Shown here: in pieces, positions 16,458-25,317 of the stretch
How positions within the stretch are numbered: the stretch's first letter is position 1
How the letters are laid out: the number at the start of each line of letters is the position of its first letter
Source of the DNA: UBA1930 sp943368475
GTDB taxonomy: Bacteria > Bacteroidota > Bacteroidia > Chitinophagales > Chitinophagaceae
Reading direction: 5' to 3'
Length of the DNA: 64,000 bases
Assembly: GCA_943368475.1 (NCBI GenBank)
Contig: CALRLF020000001.1
Location: 87,527-151,526 of the forward strand
The notes under the pieces: generated by a model
Told to the model about the DNA's origin: nothing
Database searches by the model: none
The model's input: the letters and a program-made list of their open reading frames with translations, nothing else
Position numbers and translations under genes: made by a program

Positions 16458-17411
16458 ATGAAAGTTACCGAACATATTGAACAAGCAAAAGACACCTTGG
16501 TTTCTTTTGAAATTTTACCGCCTTTAAAAGGCAAAAGCATAAACTCGATTTACGAACATTTAGACCCTTTAATGGAGTTTAAACCCAGCTGGATTAATGT
16601 TACTTATCACCGCAGTGAAAGTATGTTTAAGAAAAAAGCCGATGGTACTTTTGATAAAGTAGAAGTTCGTAAACGACCAGGAACTGTGGGTATTTGTGCT
16701 GCAATAATGAACCATTACCGTATAGATACAGTTCCTCATTTTATTTGTGGCGGCTTTACCAAACGTGAATGTGAAGATGCTTTAATTGATTTGAACTTTT
16801 TAGGTATTGATAATGTATTGGTTTTACGTGGCGATGCCGAAAAAAACGAGCCCAGTTTTGTGCCTGAAAAAGATGGCCATGCCTATGCCATTGATTTGCA
16901 AAAGCAGGTTGCCAATTTAAATCATGGATTGTATTTGGATGAAGACATACAAAATGGTGGTAAAACCAACTTTTGCATTGGTACGGCAGGCTATCCTGAA
17001 AAGCATTTTGAAGCACCCAATCTTGAAATAGATTTACAACGCTTAAAAGACAAAGTAGATGCTGGTGCCGATTATGTAATGACACAAATGTTCTTCGATA
17101 ACCAAAAGTTTTTTGATTTTGTAAAAGCTTGTCGAGATATGGGTATTAATGTACCTATTATTCCAGGATTAAAACCCATTACCAATAAAAAACAATTAAC
17201 TGTTTTACCAAGAATTTTTCATGTGGATATTCCAACCGATTTATCGAATGCAATTATGAAATGTAAAACCGATATTGAAGTAGAAGCCGTTGGTACAGAA
17301 TGGTTATTGCAGCAAAGTAGAGAACTCAAAGAGTTTGGTGTACCTGTTTTACACTACTACACATTGGGTAAACCCAAAGTAATTAGAAATGTAGTTAAAG
17401 AAATATTCTAA
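16458..17411 (+). CDS. metF: 5,10-methylenetetrahydrofolate reductase
   Basis: The 317-residue flavoprotein reduces methylene-THF to methyl-THF for methionine synthesis. The TIM-barrel features are clear: SFEILPPLKGKSI at the N-terminus (catalytic Glu), VLRGDAEKNEP in the middle, FCIGTAGYPEKHFEAPN, then GADYVMTQMFFDNQKFFDFV and IIPGLKPI. The length is that of bacterial MetF without a regulatory domain. It is flanked by terminators on both sides and looks monocistronic. No S-adenosylmethionine riboswitch is evident upstream, where only ~30 bases separate it from the preceding terminator. Confidence 0.93.
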   Translation: MKVTEHIEQAKDTLVSFEILPPLKGKSINSIYEHLDPLMEFKPSWINVTYHRSESMFKKKADGTFDKVEVRKRPGTVGICAAIMNHYRIDTVPHFICGGFTKRECEDALIDLNFLGIDNVLVLRGDAEKNEPSFVPEKDGHAYAIDLQKQVANLNHGLYLDEDIQNGGKTNFCIGTAGYPEKHFEAPNLEIDLQRLKDKVDAGADYVMTQMFFDNQKFFDFVKACRDMGINVPIIPGLKPITNKKQLTVLPRIFHVDIPTDLSNAIMKCKTDIEVEAVGTEWLLQQSRELKEFGVPVLHYYTLGKPKVIRNVVKEIF

Positions 17412-17412
17412 C

Positions 17413-17446
17413 AAAAATGCTCTTCAAAATTGAAGAGTATTTTTAA
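17413..17446 (+). terminator. Terminator after metF
   Basis: The stem aaaaatgctcttcaa / ttgaagagtattttt lies directly after the metF stop. Its stem sequence is nearly the same as the terminator at 32020-32055. It may serve the convergent gene downstream as well. Confidence 0.8.
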
Positions 17447-17472
17447 TTATACAAAGCCTATTTTGAAGCTGT

Positions 17473-17940
17473 TTAAATTAACCCAAATTGTTTACTGTGG
17501 TGCTGTACATGTTTGTAATGCAATAGAATCCATTCTTCAAAATTCAATGCCCCAAAAACAGGATGTGTTGTTACTCCACCTTGGTTTTGTTCAAAGTAAA
17601 CAACAAAATCATTTATTTGTTTTTCCAGTTTACTGATAGCAACTTCAATAGATTCATTTCTTACAGGCAAAGGTTCATCAGGAATAATCGCTGCTGGAGC
17701 TTTTGTATTTTCCCTAAACGGCTTATCACTCAATAAAAATTCTTTCAATTTGGGTAAATGTTCAGCAGGCGTAACAAATGGCAACTGAATTTTATTGGAT
17801 GATACCTTAAAAAAATCGGCTACATGCTCAACCATTTGCCGAAAATTCATTTTACCCCAATTGGCATTCACCATTGGGTTAGCAGATTTAATTAATGCAG
17901 GAAATGTAGTAGTAATAAATGCAAGCTTTTCATTATCCAT
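17473..17940 (-). CDS. DUF1569 / DinB-like protein
   Basis: The 155-residue protein has the four-helix, His-rich pattern of DUF1569, a relative of the DinB/YfiT metal-binding fold. HPVFGALNFEEWILLHYKHV and the terminal HHSKQFGLI give the conserved C-terminal histidines, and NFRQMVEHVADFF gives the N-terminal one. Relatives bind divalent metals and some are thiol-dependent transferases, but no substrate can be assigned here. The ATG at 17940 is used because the longer frame adds unrelated residues. It is downstream of adk on the minus strand beyond a terminator. Confidence 0.65.
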   Translation of the reverse strand: MDNEKLAFITTTFPALIKSANPMVNANWGKMNFRQMVEHVADFFKVSSNKIQLPFVTPAEHLPKLKEFLLSDKPFRENTKAPAAIIPDEPLPVRNESIEVAISKLEKQINDFVVYFEQNQGGVTTHPVFGALNFEEWILLHYKHVQHHSKQFGLI

Positions 17941-17966
17941 ATAGCAAAACGGTTTATAGTGAAAGT

Positions 17967-18001
17967 ATAAAAAAACCACAGCATTCGCTGTGGTTTTTTG
18001 C
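17967..18001 (-). terminator. Terminator of adk
   Basis: The arms aaaaaaccacagc and gctgtggtttttt (12-13 bases) are separated by a tiny loop and lie just beyond the adk stop on the minus strand. Confidence 0.78.
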
Positions 18002-18047
18002 AGTTGGTATTGATTGCTTAAAGGGTTACAATCAGTTCGGTAATTTA

Positions 18048-18626
18048 TTAAGACATTCTTTTATCAATTTCGTTGCATAGAGCATCAAAAATTTCTGTAA
18101 CAGTTCCTTCACCTTTAATGGCTACTACTTTATCAAATTTTGCATAGTAATCGGCAACTACAGTTGTTTTCTTTTCGTACTCAGTAATTCTTGCTCTAAT
18201 TACTTCTTCATTGGTATCATCACTTCTTCCACTGGTTAATCCACGGTTTAATAATCTTTTCACCAATTCTTCTTCACTTACTTGCAGTGCCAATACAACA
18301 CCAATTTCGGTTTTCTTTAGTTGCAATAATTTATCCAATGCCTCACTTTGAGCTTCAGTTCTCGGAAAACCATCAAACAAAAATCCTTTTACTTGTGGGT
18401 TAGCATCCAAAGCACTACTAATCATGCCAATTACTACCTCATCGGGTACCAACTGACCTTTATCCATAAAATTTTTTGCTTCTAATCCCAATGGTGTTTT
18501 TGTTGCAATTTCACTGCGTAGCAAATCACCTGTACTCAAATGTTTTAATTGATATTTTGCAATTAATTGCTCACTTTGTGTACCTTTTCCACTTCCTGGA
18601 GGGCCAAATAGTATAATATTAAACAT
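18048..18626 (-). CDS. adk: Adenylate kinase
   Basis: The 192-residue enzyme balances AMP, ADP and ATP. The P-loop is FGPPGSGKGTQ (residues ~7-17), the AMP-binding segment is HLSTGDLLR, and FLFDGFPRTEAQ is the standard central motif. The LID is the short type without zinc-binding cysteines, typical of many Bacteroidota. The ATG at 18626 gives MFNIILFGPPG; a longer frame to 18653 is not needed. A TATATTTG promoter motif lies 26 bases upstream of this start. Confidence 0.93.
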   Translation of the reverse strand: MFNIILFGPPGSGKGTQSEQLIAKYQLKHLSTGDLLRSEIATKTPLGLEAKNFMDKGQLVPDEVVIGMISSALDANPQVKGFLFDGFPRTEAQSEALDKLLQLKKTEIGVVLALQVSEEELVKRLLNRGLTSGRSDDTNEEVIRARITEYEKKTTVVADYYAKFDKVVAIKGEGTVTEIFDALCNEIDKRMS

Positions 18627-18652
18627 GGGGCTTACTAACCTTACTTGAAGCA

Positions 18653-18660
18653 CAAATATA
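18653..18660 (-). promoter_or_regulatory. Bacteroidota -7 promoter element for adk
   Basis: The minus strand reads TATATTTG, an exact fit to the TAnnTTTG consensus of Bacteroidota housekeeping promoters, 26 bases before the adk ATG. No clear -33 TTG at ideal distance was found. Confidence 0.5.
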
Positions 18661-18794
18661 AGGCAAGCTTGTTAAAACACATTAACAACTAAGTATTTAT
18701 TACCAATGTAAGGTGTTGTAAAAACGAACGTTTATAAGTTTAATCAAACTTTTTATACAGTTAAAACGTAATTAATCAGGAAAATTAAACAGAA

Positions 18795-19358
18795 ATGAAA
18801 AAAATAATCGTTCACACATTAATATTACTAACTGTGTTTAGCAGTTGTCAGGCACAAAATACAACCACAAAAAAAAATACGATGGACAGTACAAAAAATA
18901 ACAACCCAGTTTATTCTACAACAGATTCTTCTAAAGTTGTTTTGAAAGACGATGAATGGAAAAAAGTATTAACCGCTGAGCAATATTATATTGCCCGACA
19001 AAAAGGTACAGAAAGGCCTTATACCAGCAAGTTCGAGAACTTTAAAGAAAAAGGTACTTTTTATTGTGCAGCTTGCGGCAACCCTTTATTTAAAAGCGAT
19101 GCTAAGTTCGAAAGTGGATGTGGTTGGCCAAGTTTCTATGAGCCCATCAGCAAATCAGCAATTATATATACACCCGATCATTCGCATGGAATGGAACGTA
19201 CCGAAACTCAATGTGGTCGTTGTAAAGCTCATTTAGGTCATGTATTCGAAGATGGTCCACCACCAACAGGTTTGCGTTTTTGCATTAATGGAGTAATTCT
19301 CGATTTCGAAAAAGCAAAAGATGCCGAGAAAAAATACAACGAAGCAAAAAAACAATAA
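18795..19358 (+). CDS. msrB: Peptide-methionine (R)-S-oxide reductase MsrB, lipoprotein form
   Basis: MsrB repairs R-methionine sulfoxide in proteins. The 187-residue product has a lipobox (VFSSC, Cys18) and a ~40-residue polar linker before the domain, so it acts as an exported lipoprotein. The zinc site is visible in CAACGNPLF and CGRCKAHLGH, the second redox region in GCGWPSF, and the catalytic Cys in LRFCINGVIL. The usual Ser-Ala after the Asn of that motif is Gly-Val here, a mild deviation. It fits the stress theme of the GPx and SOD genes in the window. It is apparently monocistronic. Confidence 0.9.
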   Translation: MKKIIVHTLILLTVFSSCQAQNTTTKKNTMDSTKNNNPVYSTTDSSKVVLKDDEWKKVLTAEQYYIARQKGTERPYTSKFENFKEKGTFYCAACGNPLFKSDAKFESGCGWPSFYEPISKSAIIYTPDHSHGMERTETQCGRCKAHLGHVFEDGPPPTGLRFCINGVILDFEKAKDAEKKYNEAKKQ

Positions 19359-19366
19359 GGTTTGGG

Positions 19367-19490
19367 GCTATCAACTGCAAAACACAACTCAACAGTAGTT
19401 CAGGCTTTTCGCAAGTAGTCCTCGTACTGCTTTTCAAGCAGCACTGTGGGCTACTTTGCTATAATCCTGCAGCCAATCAAGTGCACTACA
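19367..19490. repeat. Dispersed intergenic repeat
   Basis: This stretch contains gggctatcaactgc and acacaactcaac, words also found (often inverted) at 5860-5880 and 56115-56132, and a 'cctgcag' core. It shows no coding potential and looks like a degenerate copy of the repeat family. Confidence 0.45.
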
Positions 19491-19500
19491 ATACTCACCA

Positions 19501-19540
19501 ATAAAGAGGTTTACTTTTTAAGTAAACCTCTTTATTATTT
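19501..19540 (+). terminator. Terminator after msrB
   Basis: A long stem (ataaagaggtttact / agtaaacctctttat) with a short T-rich loop is followed by tattt. It lies 140 bases after msrB, beyond a repeat copy. Confidence 0.75.
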
Positions 19541-19634
19541 CATTCATCAAACAGTTTTTGTCTTACGCTGTTATTTTCAGATATTCCATTTTTATTACTG
19601 CTAAAGCATATTGAATCAACCAAAAACTAACAAA

Positions 19635-22600
19635 ATGAGAACATTGCTGCTAAGTATTATTTCAGCATTTACATTGTTTGCTGCAACTGCCCAAACAGTT
19701 GATTTGAACAAACATTTTAAAAACTTTAAGCCCCGTAATATTGGCCCTGCAGGCATGAGTGGCAGGGTTACCAGTATTGATGCAATTAATACCAATCCCG
19801 ATGTTATTTATTTAGGCACAGCCAGTGGCGGTGTTTGGAAAACGGAGAATGCTGGTGCCAGCTGGAAACCCATTTTCGACGAACAACCTATTCAGAATAT
19901 TGGAGCTGTTGCCATCACCCAATCTAATCCTAATATTGTTTGGGCTGGTACAGGCGAAGGCAATCCTCGTAACTCAGTAAGCATTGGCGAAGGCATTTAC
20001 AAAAGTTTAGATGGTGGCAAAACCTGGAAATGCATGGGTTTGCAAAAAACCAGAAATATTCATCGCATTATTATCGATCCAACCAATCCTGATATTGTTT
20101 ATGCAGGTGCCATTGGTAATCCATTTGGTGTTCATGCTGAACGTGGTGTTTATAAAACCATTGATGGTGGCGAAAACTGGAAACTCATTTTACATACCAA
20201 TGATTCGAGTGGTGTTGGTGATATGATTATGGATCCTACCAATCCCAATAAAATTTTTGTAAACATGTGGCAGCACCATCGTACACCATGGAGTTTTACA
20301 AGTGGTGGCAAAACGAGTGGCTTGTATGTTACGTATGATGCAGGTAAAACATTTAAGAAATTAGGAAAAGAAGAAGGACTTCCGTCAGGAGACTATGGTC
20401 GTATTGGCATTGCCATCAGTCGTAGTGAACCCAACAGGGTTTATGCTTTAATAGAAGCCACTAAAAATGGTTTATATCGTAGTGACGATGGTGGTATGAA
20501 ATGGGAATTGGTGAATTCAACACCAGAAGTAGTAAACAATCGTCCTTTTTATTTTCAAGATATTGCCTGCGACCCTCAAAACGAAAACAGGGTGTATTTA
20601 ATTTATCAAATGATTGGATTGAGTGAAGATGGTGGTAAAAATTTTAAAACCATTATTCCGTACAGTGGTATTCATCCAGATCATCATGCATTTTGGATTA
20701 ATCCATTAGACCCCTCTTTAATTATAGATGGTAACGATGGTGGTATTGGCATTAGCAGAGATAGAGGAAAAACATGGGTGTTTGATGAAAAATTACCATT
20801 GGGTCAATACTATCACATTAATGTAGATAATAAACTTCCTTACAATGTAATGGGAGGCTTGCAAGATAATGGTAGTTGGTATGGGCCAGCTTATGTATGG
20901 ATGAACAGTGGTATTAGAAATGCATTTTGGCAAAGTGTGGGTGGTGGAGATGGTTTTGATGTAATGCCACACCCTGCCGATGAAAATTGGGTGTATAGCA
21001 TGAGCCAAGGTGGAAGTTTGGGAAGATATAATGTTGCTACAGGCGAAAGATGGAGTATTCGTCCTCCTAATCCATCTGCAACTGTTCGTCAGCGTTTTAA
21101 TTGGAATGCAGCCATTGCACAAGATCCATTTGATAAGAATACTATTTACTATGGTAGCCAATTTGTAAATAAAAGCAACAATAGCGGTGCAAGTTGGGAG
21201 CAAATTTCTCCAGACTTAACGACTAACGACAGTGCTAAAACCGATCAAACTTTAAATGGAGGCATTAGCATTGATATTACAGGTGCCGAAAATCATTGTA
21301 CCATTTTGTGCATTGAACCATCTTCCAAAGAACAAAATACCATTTGGGTAGGTACAGATGACGGAAATGTGCAGTTAACAAAAGATGGTGGTAAAACATG
21401 GACAAACTTCAGAGGCAAAATCCCTGGAATGCCTGTAGGTTGCTGGATTCCACAAATTAGAGCCAGTAAGTTTAATGCTGGTGAAGCTTTTGTTGTGGCC
21501 AATGATTATAGAAGAGCTGACTCTAAACCTTATATTTTTAGAACAACCGATTATGGCAAAACATGGACAAGATTAGTAGACGAGAAAAAGGTTACTGGCT
21601 ATGCATTGTGCGTTTTACAAGACCCAACAGAACCTAATTTAATTTTTGTTGGAACAGAACAAGGCCTTTGGATTAGTTTAGACAATGGAGCCAATTTTCA
21701 GCAGTTTAAAAATGGTTATCCATCCGTTTCTACGTATGATTTAGCGATTCAAGAACGTGAAGCCGATTTGGTAATTGCTACTTTTGGAAGAGCACTATTT
21801 GTGATGGACGATATCCGCCCACTTAGAAAATTAGCTGCCAATAAAGGACAATTATTTAAAAACAAATTAACCAGTTTCGATGCTCCCCAGGCTTATCAGG
21901 CAAGAATTAAAAATGCAATGGGTGTAGAATACAGCACTTATGGTACTTACGAAGGAGAAAATAAACCAACAGGTGCTGCCATTAGTTTTTTCGTAAATAA
22001 AACAGCCGCCGATACTGGTAAAAATAAAATTGCTGATACTGCAGTTATTAAAATTTATGATGCCGATAATAAACAGGTAAGAATGTTGCGTTCAAAGGCT
22101 GATAGTGGTTTCAATCGCTTTTATTGGGGAATGGAAGGCAAAGGCATCAGACAACCAGGTGGAGGAAGAGGTGGAAGACGTGGAGGCGGTGATGGAGAAA
22201 ACAGAAATGAGCCTGGTGGCTTACCTGTAGATCCTGGTTCCTATAAAATAGTGATTAGTTTAGGTAAAGATTTAAACGATAGTACTATGGTTATTGTAAA
22301 CGATGACCCCAATGCACCTACAACAAAGGAAGTTAGAATTGCTAAAAGACAAATGATTGGACGTGTAGATAAAAGCAGTTTAAAAATAACTGATTTGGTA
22401 GACCGACTTGCAGAAGCTGATGAAATTGTAAAAAAAGTGGAAGCTACCTACAGCAATATGGATAAAAAAGCTGCTGATACTTTGAAAAAAGTTGCCAAAC
22501 AAGTTACCGATGAAATTAAAACCATTCGTGAAACTTTAAATGGTAAAACACAAGATAAGCAAGGTTATGGCCAAGTACCTCAGGTTACAGTAAGTGGTAC

Positions 22601-22805
22601 TTTGCAAGAAGCAAGGGGTAATATCTTAGGTAAAAATGTTGCACCAACTGCACAAGAAGAAAGACTGGTTACAGAGGCAGAACAGCAAGTAACTGCATTA
22701 CTAGCAAAAGCCAACGCCTTCTTTACTACAACCTGGGTAGGTTATCAAAAATTAGTTGAAGCCAGTCCCGTAAAGTTGTTTAAAGAATATAAAAACATAG
22801 AGTAG
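19635..22805 (+). CDS. Large exported sortilin/VPS10-like BNR-repeat protein
   Basis: The 1056-residue product starts MRTLLLSIISAFTLFAATAQ, a signal peptide. Residues ~25-720 form beta-propeller blades with repeated Asp-box-like units: SDDGGMKWE, TKDGGKTWT, TTDYGKTWT, KTIDGGENWK, KSLDGGKTWK. A C-terminal domain follows (~740-1056) with a Gly/Arg-rich linker near 850 and helical segments. This layout is common in Bacteroidota and usually annotated as a glycosyl hydrolase or WD40/BNR-like protein, but no sialidase Arg triad is obvious, so catalysis is not supported. It probably works in the periplasm or at the surface. The ATG at 19635 is chosen over an upstream TTG. Confidence 0.8.
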   Translation: MRTLLLSIISAFTLFAATAQTVDLNKHFKNFKPRNIGPAGMSGRVTSIDAINTNPDVIYLGTASGGVWKTENAGASWKPIFDEQPIQNIGAVAITQSNPNIVWAGTGEGNPRNSVSIGEGIYKSLDGGKTWKCMGLQKTRNIHRIIIDPTNPDIVYAGAIGNPFGVHAERGVYKTIDGGENWKLILHTNDSSGVGDMIMDPTNPNKIFVNMWQHHRTPWSFTSGGKTSGLYVTYDAGKTFKKLGKEEGLPSGDYGRIGIAISRSEPNRVYALIEATKNGLYRSDDGGMKWELVNSTPEVVNNRPFYFQDIACDPQNENRVYLIYQMIGLSEDGGKNFKTIIPYSGIHPDHHAFWINPLDPSLIIDGNDGGIGISRDRGKTWVFDEKLPLGQYYHINVDNKLPYNVMGGLQDNGSWYGPAYVWMNSGIRNAFWQSVGGGDGFDVMPHPADENWVYSMSQGGSLGRYNVATGERWSIRPPNPSATVRQRFNWNAAIAQDPFDKNTIYYGSQFVNKSNNSGASWEQISPDLTTNDSAKTDQTLNGGISIDITGAENHCTILCIEPSSKEQNTIWVGTDDGNVQLTKDGGKTWTNFRGKIPGMPVGCWIPQIRASKFNAGEAFVVANDYRRADSKPYIFRTTDYGKTWTRLVDEKKVTGYALCVLQDPTEPNLIFVGTEQGLWISLDNGANFQQFKNGYPSVSTYDLAIQEREADLVIATFGRALFVMDDIRPLRKLAANKGQLFKNKLTSFDAPQAYQARIKNAMGVEYSTYGTYEGENKPTGAAISFFVNKTAADTGKNKIADTAVIKIYDADNKQVRMLRSKADSGFNRFYWGMEGKGIRQPGGGRGGRRGGGDGENRNEPGGLPVDPGSYKIVISLGKDLNDSTMVIVNDDPNAPTTKEVRIAKRQMIGRVDKSSLKITDLVDRLAEADEIVKKVEATYSNMDKKAADTLKKVAKQVTDEIKTIRETLNGKTQDKQGYGQVPQVTVSGTLQEARGNILGKNVAPTAQEERLVTEAEQQVTALLAKANAFFTTTWVGYQKLVEASPVKLFKEYKNIE

Positions 22806-22825
22806 TCACTAGCTGATTTATCTAA

Positions 22826-22862
22826 CAAAAAAGTCTCTCAAAAATTTGAGAGACTTTTTTTA
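22826..22862 (+). terminator. Terminator after the BNR-repeat gene
   Basis: The stem aaaaaagtctctcaa / ttgagagacttttttt is directly downstream of the stop. It overlaps the end of the small minus-strand remnant at 22860. Confidence 0.82.
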
Positions 22863-22973
22863 TGCTTCAACATCTTTGGTATGTTCTAATTTCTGTTCAA
22901 TTCGTTTATCAGGTATAAAACCAATAATGGTCATTAGACGATTGCTGAAGGCTTCTAAACGCCCTTTGGTCAT
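22860..22973 (-). pseudogene. 37-codon remnant of a TMEM175-like (DUF1211) channel gene
   Basis: A complete 37-codon frame reads MTKGRLEAFSNRLMTII and then GFIPDKRIEQKLEH with a normal stop. The first part resembles the N-terminus of bacterial TMEM175/DUF1211 potassium channels (M-x-K-x-R-L-E-A-F-S-D), and the second resembles their C-terminal W-F-I-P-D-K-R-I-E ending. The membrane segments that should lie between (~150 residues) are absent. The simplest reading is an in-frame internal deletion of a once complete gene. The family match is from memory of its consensus and is short, so the call is moderate. A small functional peptide cannot be excluded. Confidence 0.5.
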
Positions 22974-23054
22974 AGATTTAATTTGATAGCTAAATTAATG
23001 TTGTATTTTCTTTAATACACTTATCAATCAACACCATATTTGGTTGCTTGGCTT

Positions 23055-23062
23055 TACTTTTG
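23055..23062 (+). promoter_or_regulatory. Bacteroidota -7 promoter element for the asparaginase-like gene
   Basis: TACTTTTG fits TAnnTTTG exactly and lies 28 bases before the ATG at 23091. Confidence 0.5.
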
Positions 23063-23090
23063 TGTATTGCTTAAAACTTAACGATTTACC

Positions 23091-23576
23091 ATGTCTATAA
23101 GAATCTTCATCACAGGTGGCACTTTCGATAAAGAATACAATGAGTTAAATGGTTCTTTATTTTTTAAGGATACACACTTGCCTGAGATGTTGAAGCTAGG
23201 CAGAAGCAAGGCTGATGTAGATATCAGAACATTGATGATGATTGATAGTTTAGAAATGACCAACGATGACCGTCAGCTCATTATTCATCAATGCAAAAAC
23301 ACAGATGAAGATAAAATCATCATTACTCATGGCACTGATACCATGACGGATACAGCAGAATTATTGGCCACAGCAATAACCGATAAAACCATTGTACTTA
23401 CGGGTGCTATGATTCCTTATAAATTTGGCAGTAGCGATGGTTTATTTAATTTAGGTAGTGCTATTGCATTTGTACAAACACTTCCTGTAGGTGTTTATGT
23501 TGCTATGAATGGACAATATTTTAAAGCTGGCACTGTAAGAAAGAACAAACAAACAGGATCTTTCGAAGCAATTTAA
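23091..23576 (+). CDS. Short asparaginase-domain protein
   Basis: The 161-residue product corresponds to the N-terminal catalytic half of L-asparaginases. FITGGTFDKEYNE carries the first catalytic Thr, and ITHGTDTMTDTAELL carries the second Thr-Asp pair. The C-terminal half of canonical enzymes (~330 residues) is absent. The following 250 bases show no leftover of it, and the ending is smooth. Short stand-alone members of this kind are known in several phyla, so this is likely a genuine short family rather than a truncated gene. The substrate is unproven. Confidence 0.75.
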   Translation: MSIRIFITGGTFDKEYNELNGSLFFKDTHLPEMLKLGRSKADVDIRTLMMIDSLEMTNDDRQLIIHQCKNTDEDKIIITHGTDTMTDTAELLATAITDKTIVLTGAMIPYKFGSSDGLFNLGSAIAFVQTLPVGVYVAMNGQYFKAGTVRKNKQTGSFEAI

Positions 23577-23831
23577 TTACTGCAGAAAATATCTTATTCA
23601 ATTTATTCCAACAAGCAAACCTACCACATTTTATTTTGTTTAGTAAAATCCACAAGCCATTAAGTTTCGTATGTGTGGTTTTTACGAATTTGTGTTGTGG
23701 TTTATACTCAATTTAAAAAAAGAATAGAAAAATTTTACTTTTTTTATAATAGACTCTCTAATGTCTCGTTATAAATAGACGCAGTACCAAATGGTAAAGC
23801 GTTATTAGTCAATATCCAATATCAATATCTT

Positions 23832-24833
23832 ATGAATTCCAAATTCTACACGCTATTTATGCGTATGGCACTATGCACAAGTATTGCAATGGTTGCAATA
23901 CAGTCTCAAGCTCAAATTTATTACAACGATTTTGTTAGAAGTGATCGCCAATGGGAAATGGACATTAACGTTGGTCCAACAATTTTTTTAGGCGATGTAG
24001 GAGGTAATAAAGGCAAGGGCACCTTATTTATAAAAGATATTAACCCTGCAGCTACAAATATTTTTTATGGAGCTAATGTAACTTATTACCCCAATCAGTG
24101 GCTGGGAATAAGAGGCAGTTTAAATACTGGTAAGTTGGCTGGCTTTGATAGTTTAATTACCAATCAAGGTAGTGTAGAAGTAAATCGTAAAAATAGAAAC
24201 CTTGGATTTAGAACAAATATTACCGAAGTAAATGTAGCTCTTGAAGTTTATCCCACTGCTTTTTTCACAAGAAGAGAAAGTTTCTTCAACAACAAACTTC
24301 GTCCGTATTTCACAGTAGGTATTGGTGCTTTTCGTTTTAACCCACAAGGTATTTATGAAGATCAAGTATCGGGTAAGAAAACCTGGGTAGATTTAAAACC
24401 TTTACGCTTAGAAGGACAAGGCATGAGTGAATACCCAAACAGCAAAGAATATGCTAATACAGCAGTACAAATTCCATTTGGCTTTGGTATTAAATATTTT
24501 ATCAATGATAAATGGTATATAGGTGGAGAAGTTATGCAACGCTATACATTTACAGATTATGTAGATGATGTAAGTGGTAAGTATATAGACCCATCTTTAT
24601 TTACAAAATATTTGCCTAAAGATCAGGTTGCTATTGCACAACAAATGATGTATAAGAGAGCATTGGTAAATAGCAGACCAGTGAGTGATTTTGTTGGAAA
24701 AGATAGAGGTGATGCCACTAATAAAGATTATTATTTATCGGTATTTTTAAAACTGGGCTTTAAGTTTGGAGAGAGAGATACAGATATGTCTTGCCCAAGT
24801 GGCAGAAGTAATAGAAGACACAGTTACTATTAA
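23832..24833 (+). CDS. Outer-membrane beta-barrel protein (DUF6089-like)
   Basis: The 333-residue product has a signal peptide ending AIQSQAQ, and then alternating hydrophobic/polar strands with aromatic ends, e.g. WEMDINVGPTIFLGDVGG at the start and YLSVFLKLGFKFGER near the end. It resembles Bacteroidota barrel proteins annotated as DUF6089 or OmpA-like barrels without the peptidoglycan domain. A role in transport or envelope integrity cannot be chosen from sequence. The C-terminus carries a basic, Ser/Arg-rich tail after the last strand. It is monocistronic, ending before a hairpin shared with the convergent gene. Confidence 0.72.
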   Translation: MNSKFYTLFMRMALCTSIAMVAIQSQAQIYYNDFVRSDRQWEMDINVGPTIFLGDVGGNKGKGTLFIKDINPAATNIFYGANVTYYPNQWLGIRGSLNTGKLAGFDSLITNQGSVEVNRKNRNLGFRTNITEVNVALEVYPTAFFTRRESFFNNKLRPYFTVGIGAFRFNPQGIYEDQVSGKKTWVDLKPLRLEGQGMSEYPNSKEYANTAVQIPFGFGIKYFINDKWYIGGEVMQRYTFTDYVDDVSGKYIDPSLFTKYLPKDQVAIAQQMMYKRALVNSRPVSDFVGKDRGDATNKDYYLSVFLKLGFKFGERDTDMSCPSGRSNRRHSYY

Positions 24834-24854
24834 TTGGGGTATCGGTATATAGAC

Positions 24855-24885
24855 AAGGTTGCTACAAAACGGCAACCTTTTTTAT
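24855..24885. terminator. Bidirectional terminator between convergent genes
   Basis: The arms aaggttgc and ggcaacctt enclose tacaaaac and are followed by ttttta on the plus strand. It sits between the barrel gene and the minus-strand gene ending at 24882. Confidence 0.65.
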
Positions 24886-25229
24886 TTACCAATACGTTCA
24901 TCTCCTTTTTTTATCAGTTCACAGGCAACTGCTACTTTCTCTTCAAAATCGGGTAAATCTTCACTAATAAAAATCCAACTGTCTTTACTACCATCAAAAT
25001 CAAATTCCATTCTGCTGATATGAATTTCCTGTTGTAATTCTTTAAAAAATTCTGGAACAGTAGCTACAAAAACACCATTAAATTCTGGACTTACGTTTGC
25101 CCTATCTCTCAAATATAGAATGAGTCTTTTGTTAAGGTATAAACCATAGCCACCCAATAATTTTTTTACTTTAGGACGTACTGGATACAATGCTCGTATC
25201 ACAAAATCGTAGGGTAATAAATAGCTCAT
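24882..25229 (-). CDS. Conserved hypothetical protein, weak TfoX-N-like resemblance
   Basis: The 115-residue soluble protein has no signal peptide. The segment VKKLLGGYGLYLNKRLILYL is similar in pattern to the (F/M)-G-G-Y-G-(I/L)-Y strand pair of TfoX N-terminal domains, but the match is too short to assign function. The rest is acidic (EFDFDGSKDSW). No operon partner is clear; the next gene upstream on this strand starts 90 bases away and encodes an unrelated membrane protein. Confidence 0.55.
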   Translation of the reverse strand: MSYLLPYDFVIRALYPVRPKVKKLLGGYGLYLNKRLILYLRDRANVSPEFNGVFVATVPEFFKELQQEIHISRMEFDFDGSKDSWIFISEDLPDFEEKVAVACELIKKGDERIGK

Positions 25230-25317
25230 GAGTTTATGTCATTTCGACGATTGGAAAAATTTCATCTTCCCAACAAAGATGCAGTAGATTACTCTTCACT
25301 TACTAATACAAACAAAT

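Noticed and set aside
19635..22805. Glycosyl hydrolase or sialidase activity for the BNR-repeat protein
   Set aside because: The Asp-box-like repeats support a propeller fold only. I could not find the arginine triad or the nucleophile Tyr/Glu pair in sialidase positions.
23091..23576. Asparaginase truncated to half length as a pseudogene
   Set aside because: Both active-site motifs are intact, the promoter motif is good, no leftover C-terminal half lies downstream, and short stand-alone members of this family exist. It is kept as a real gene.
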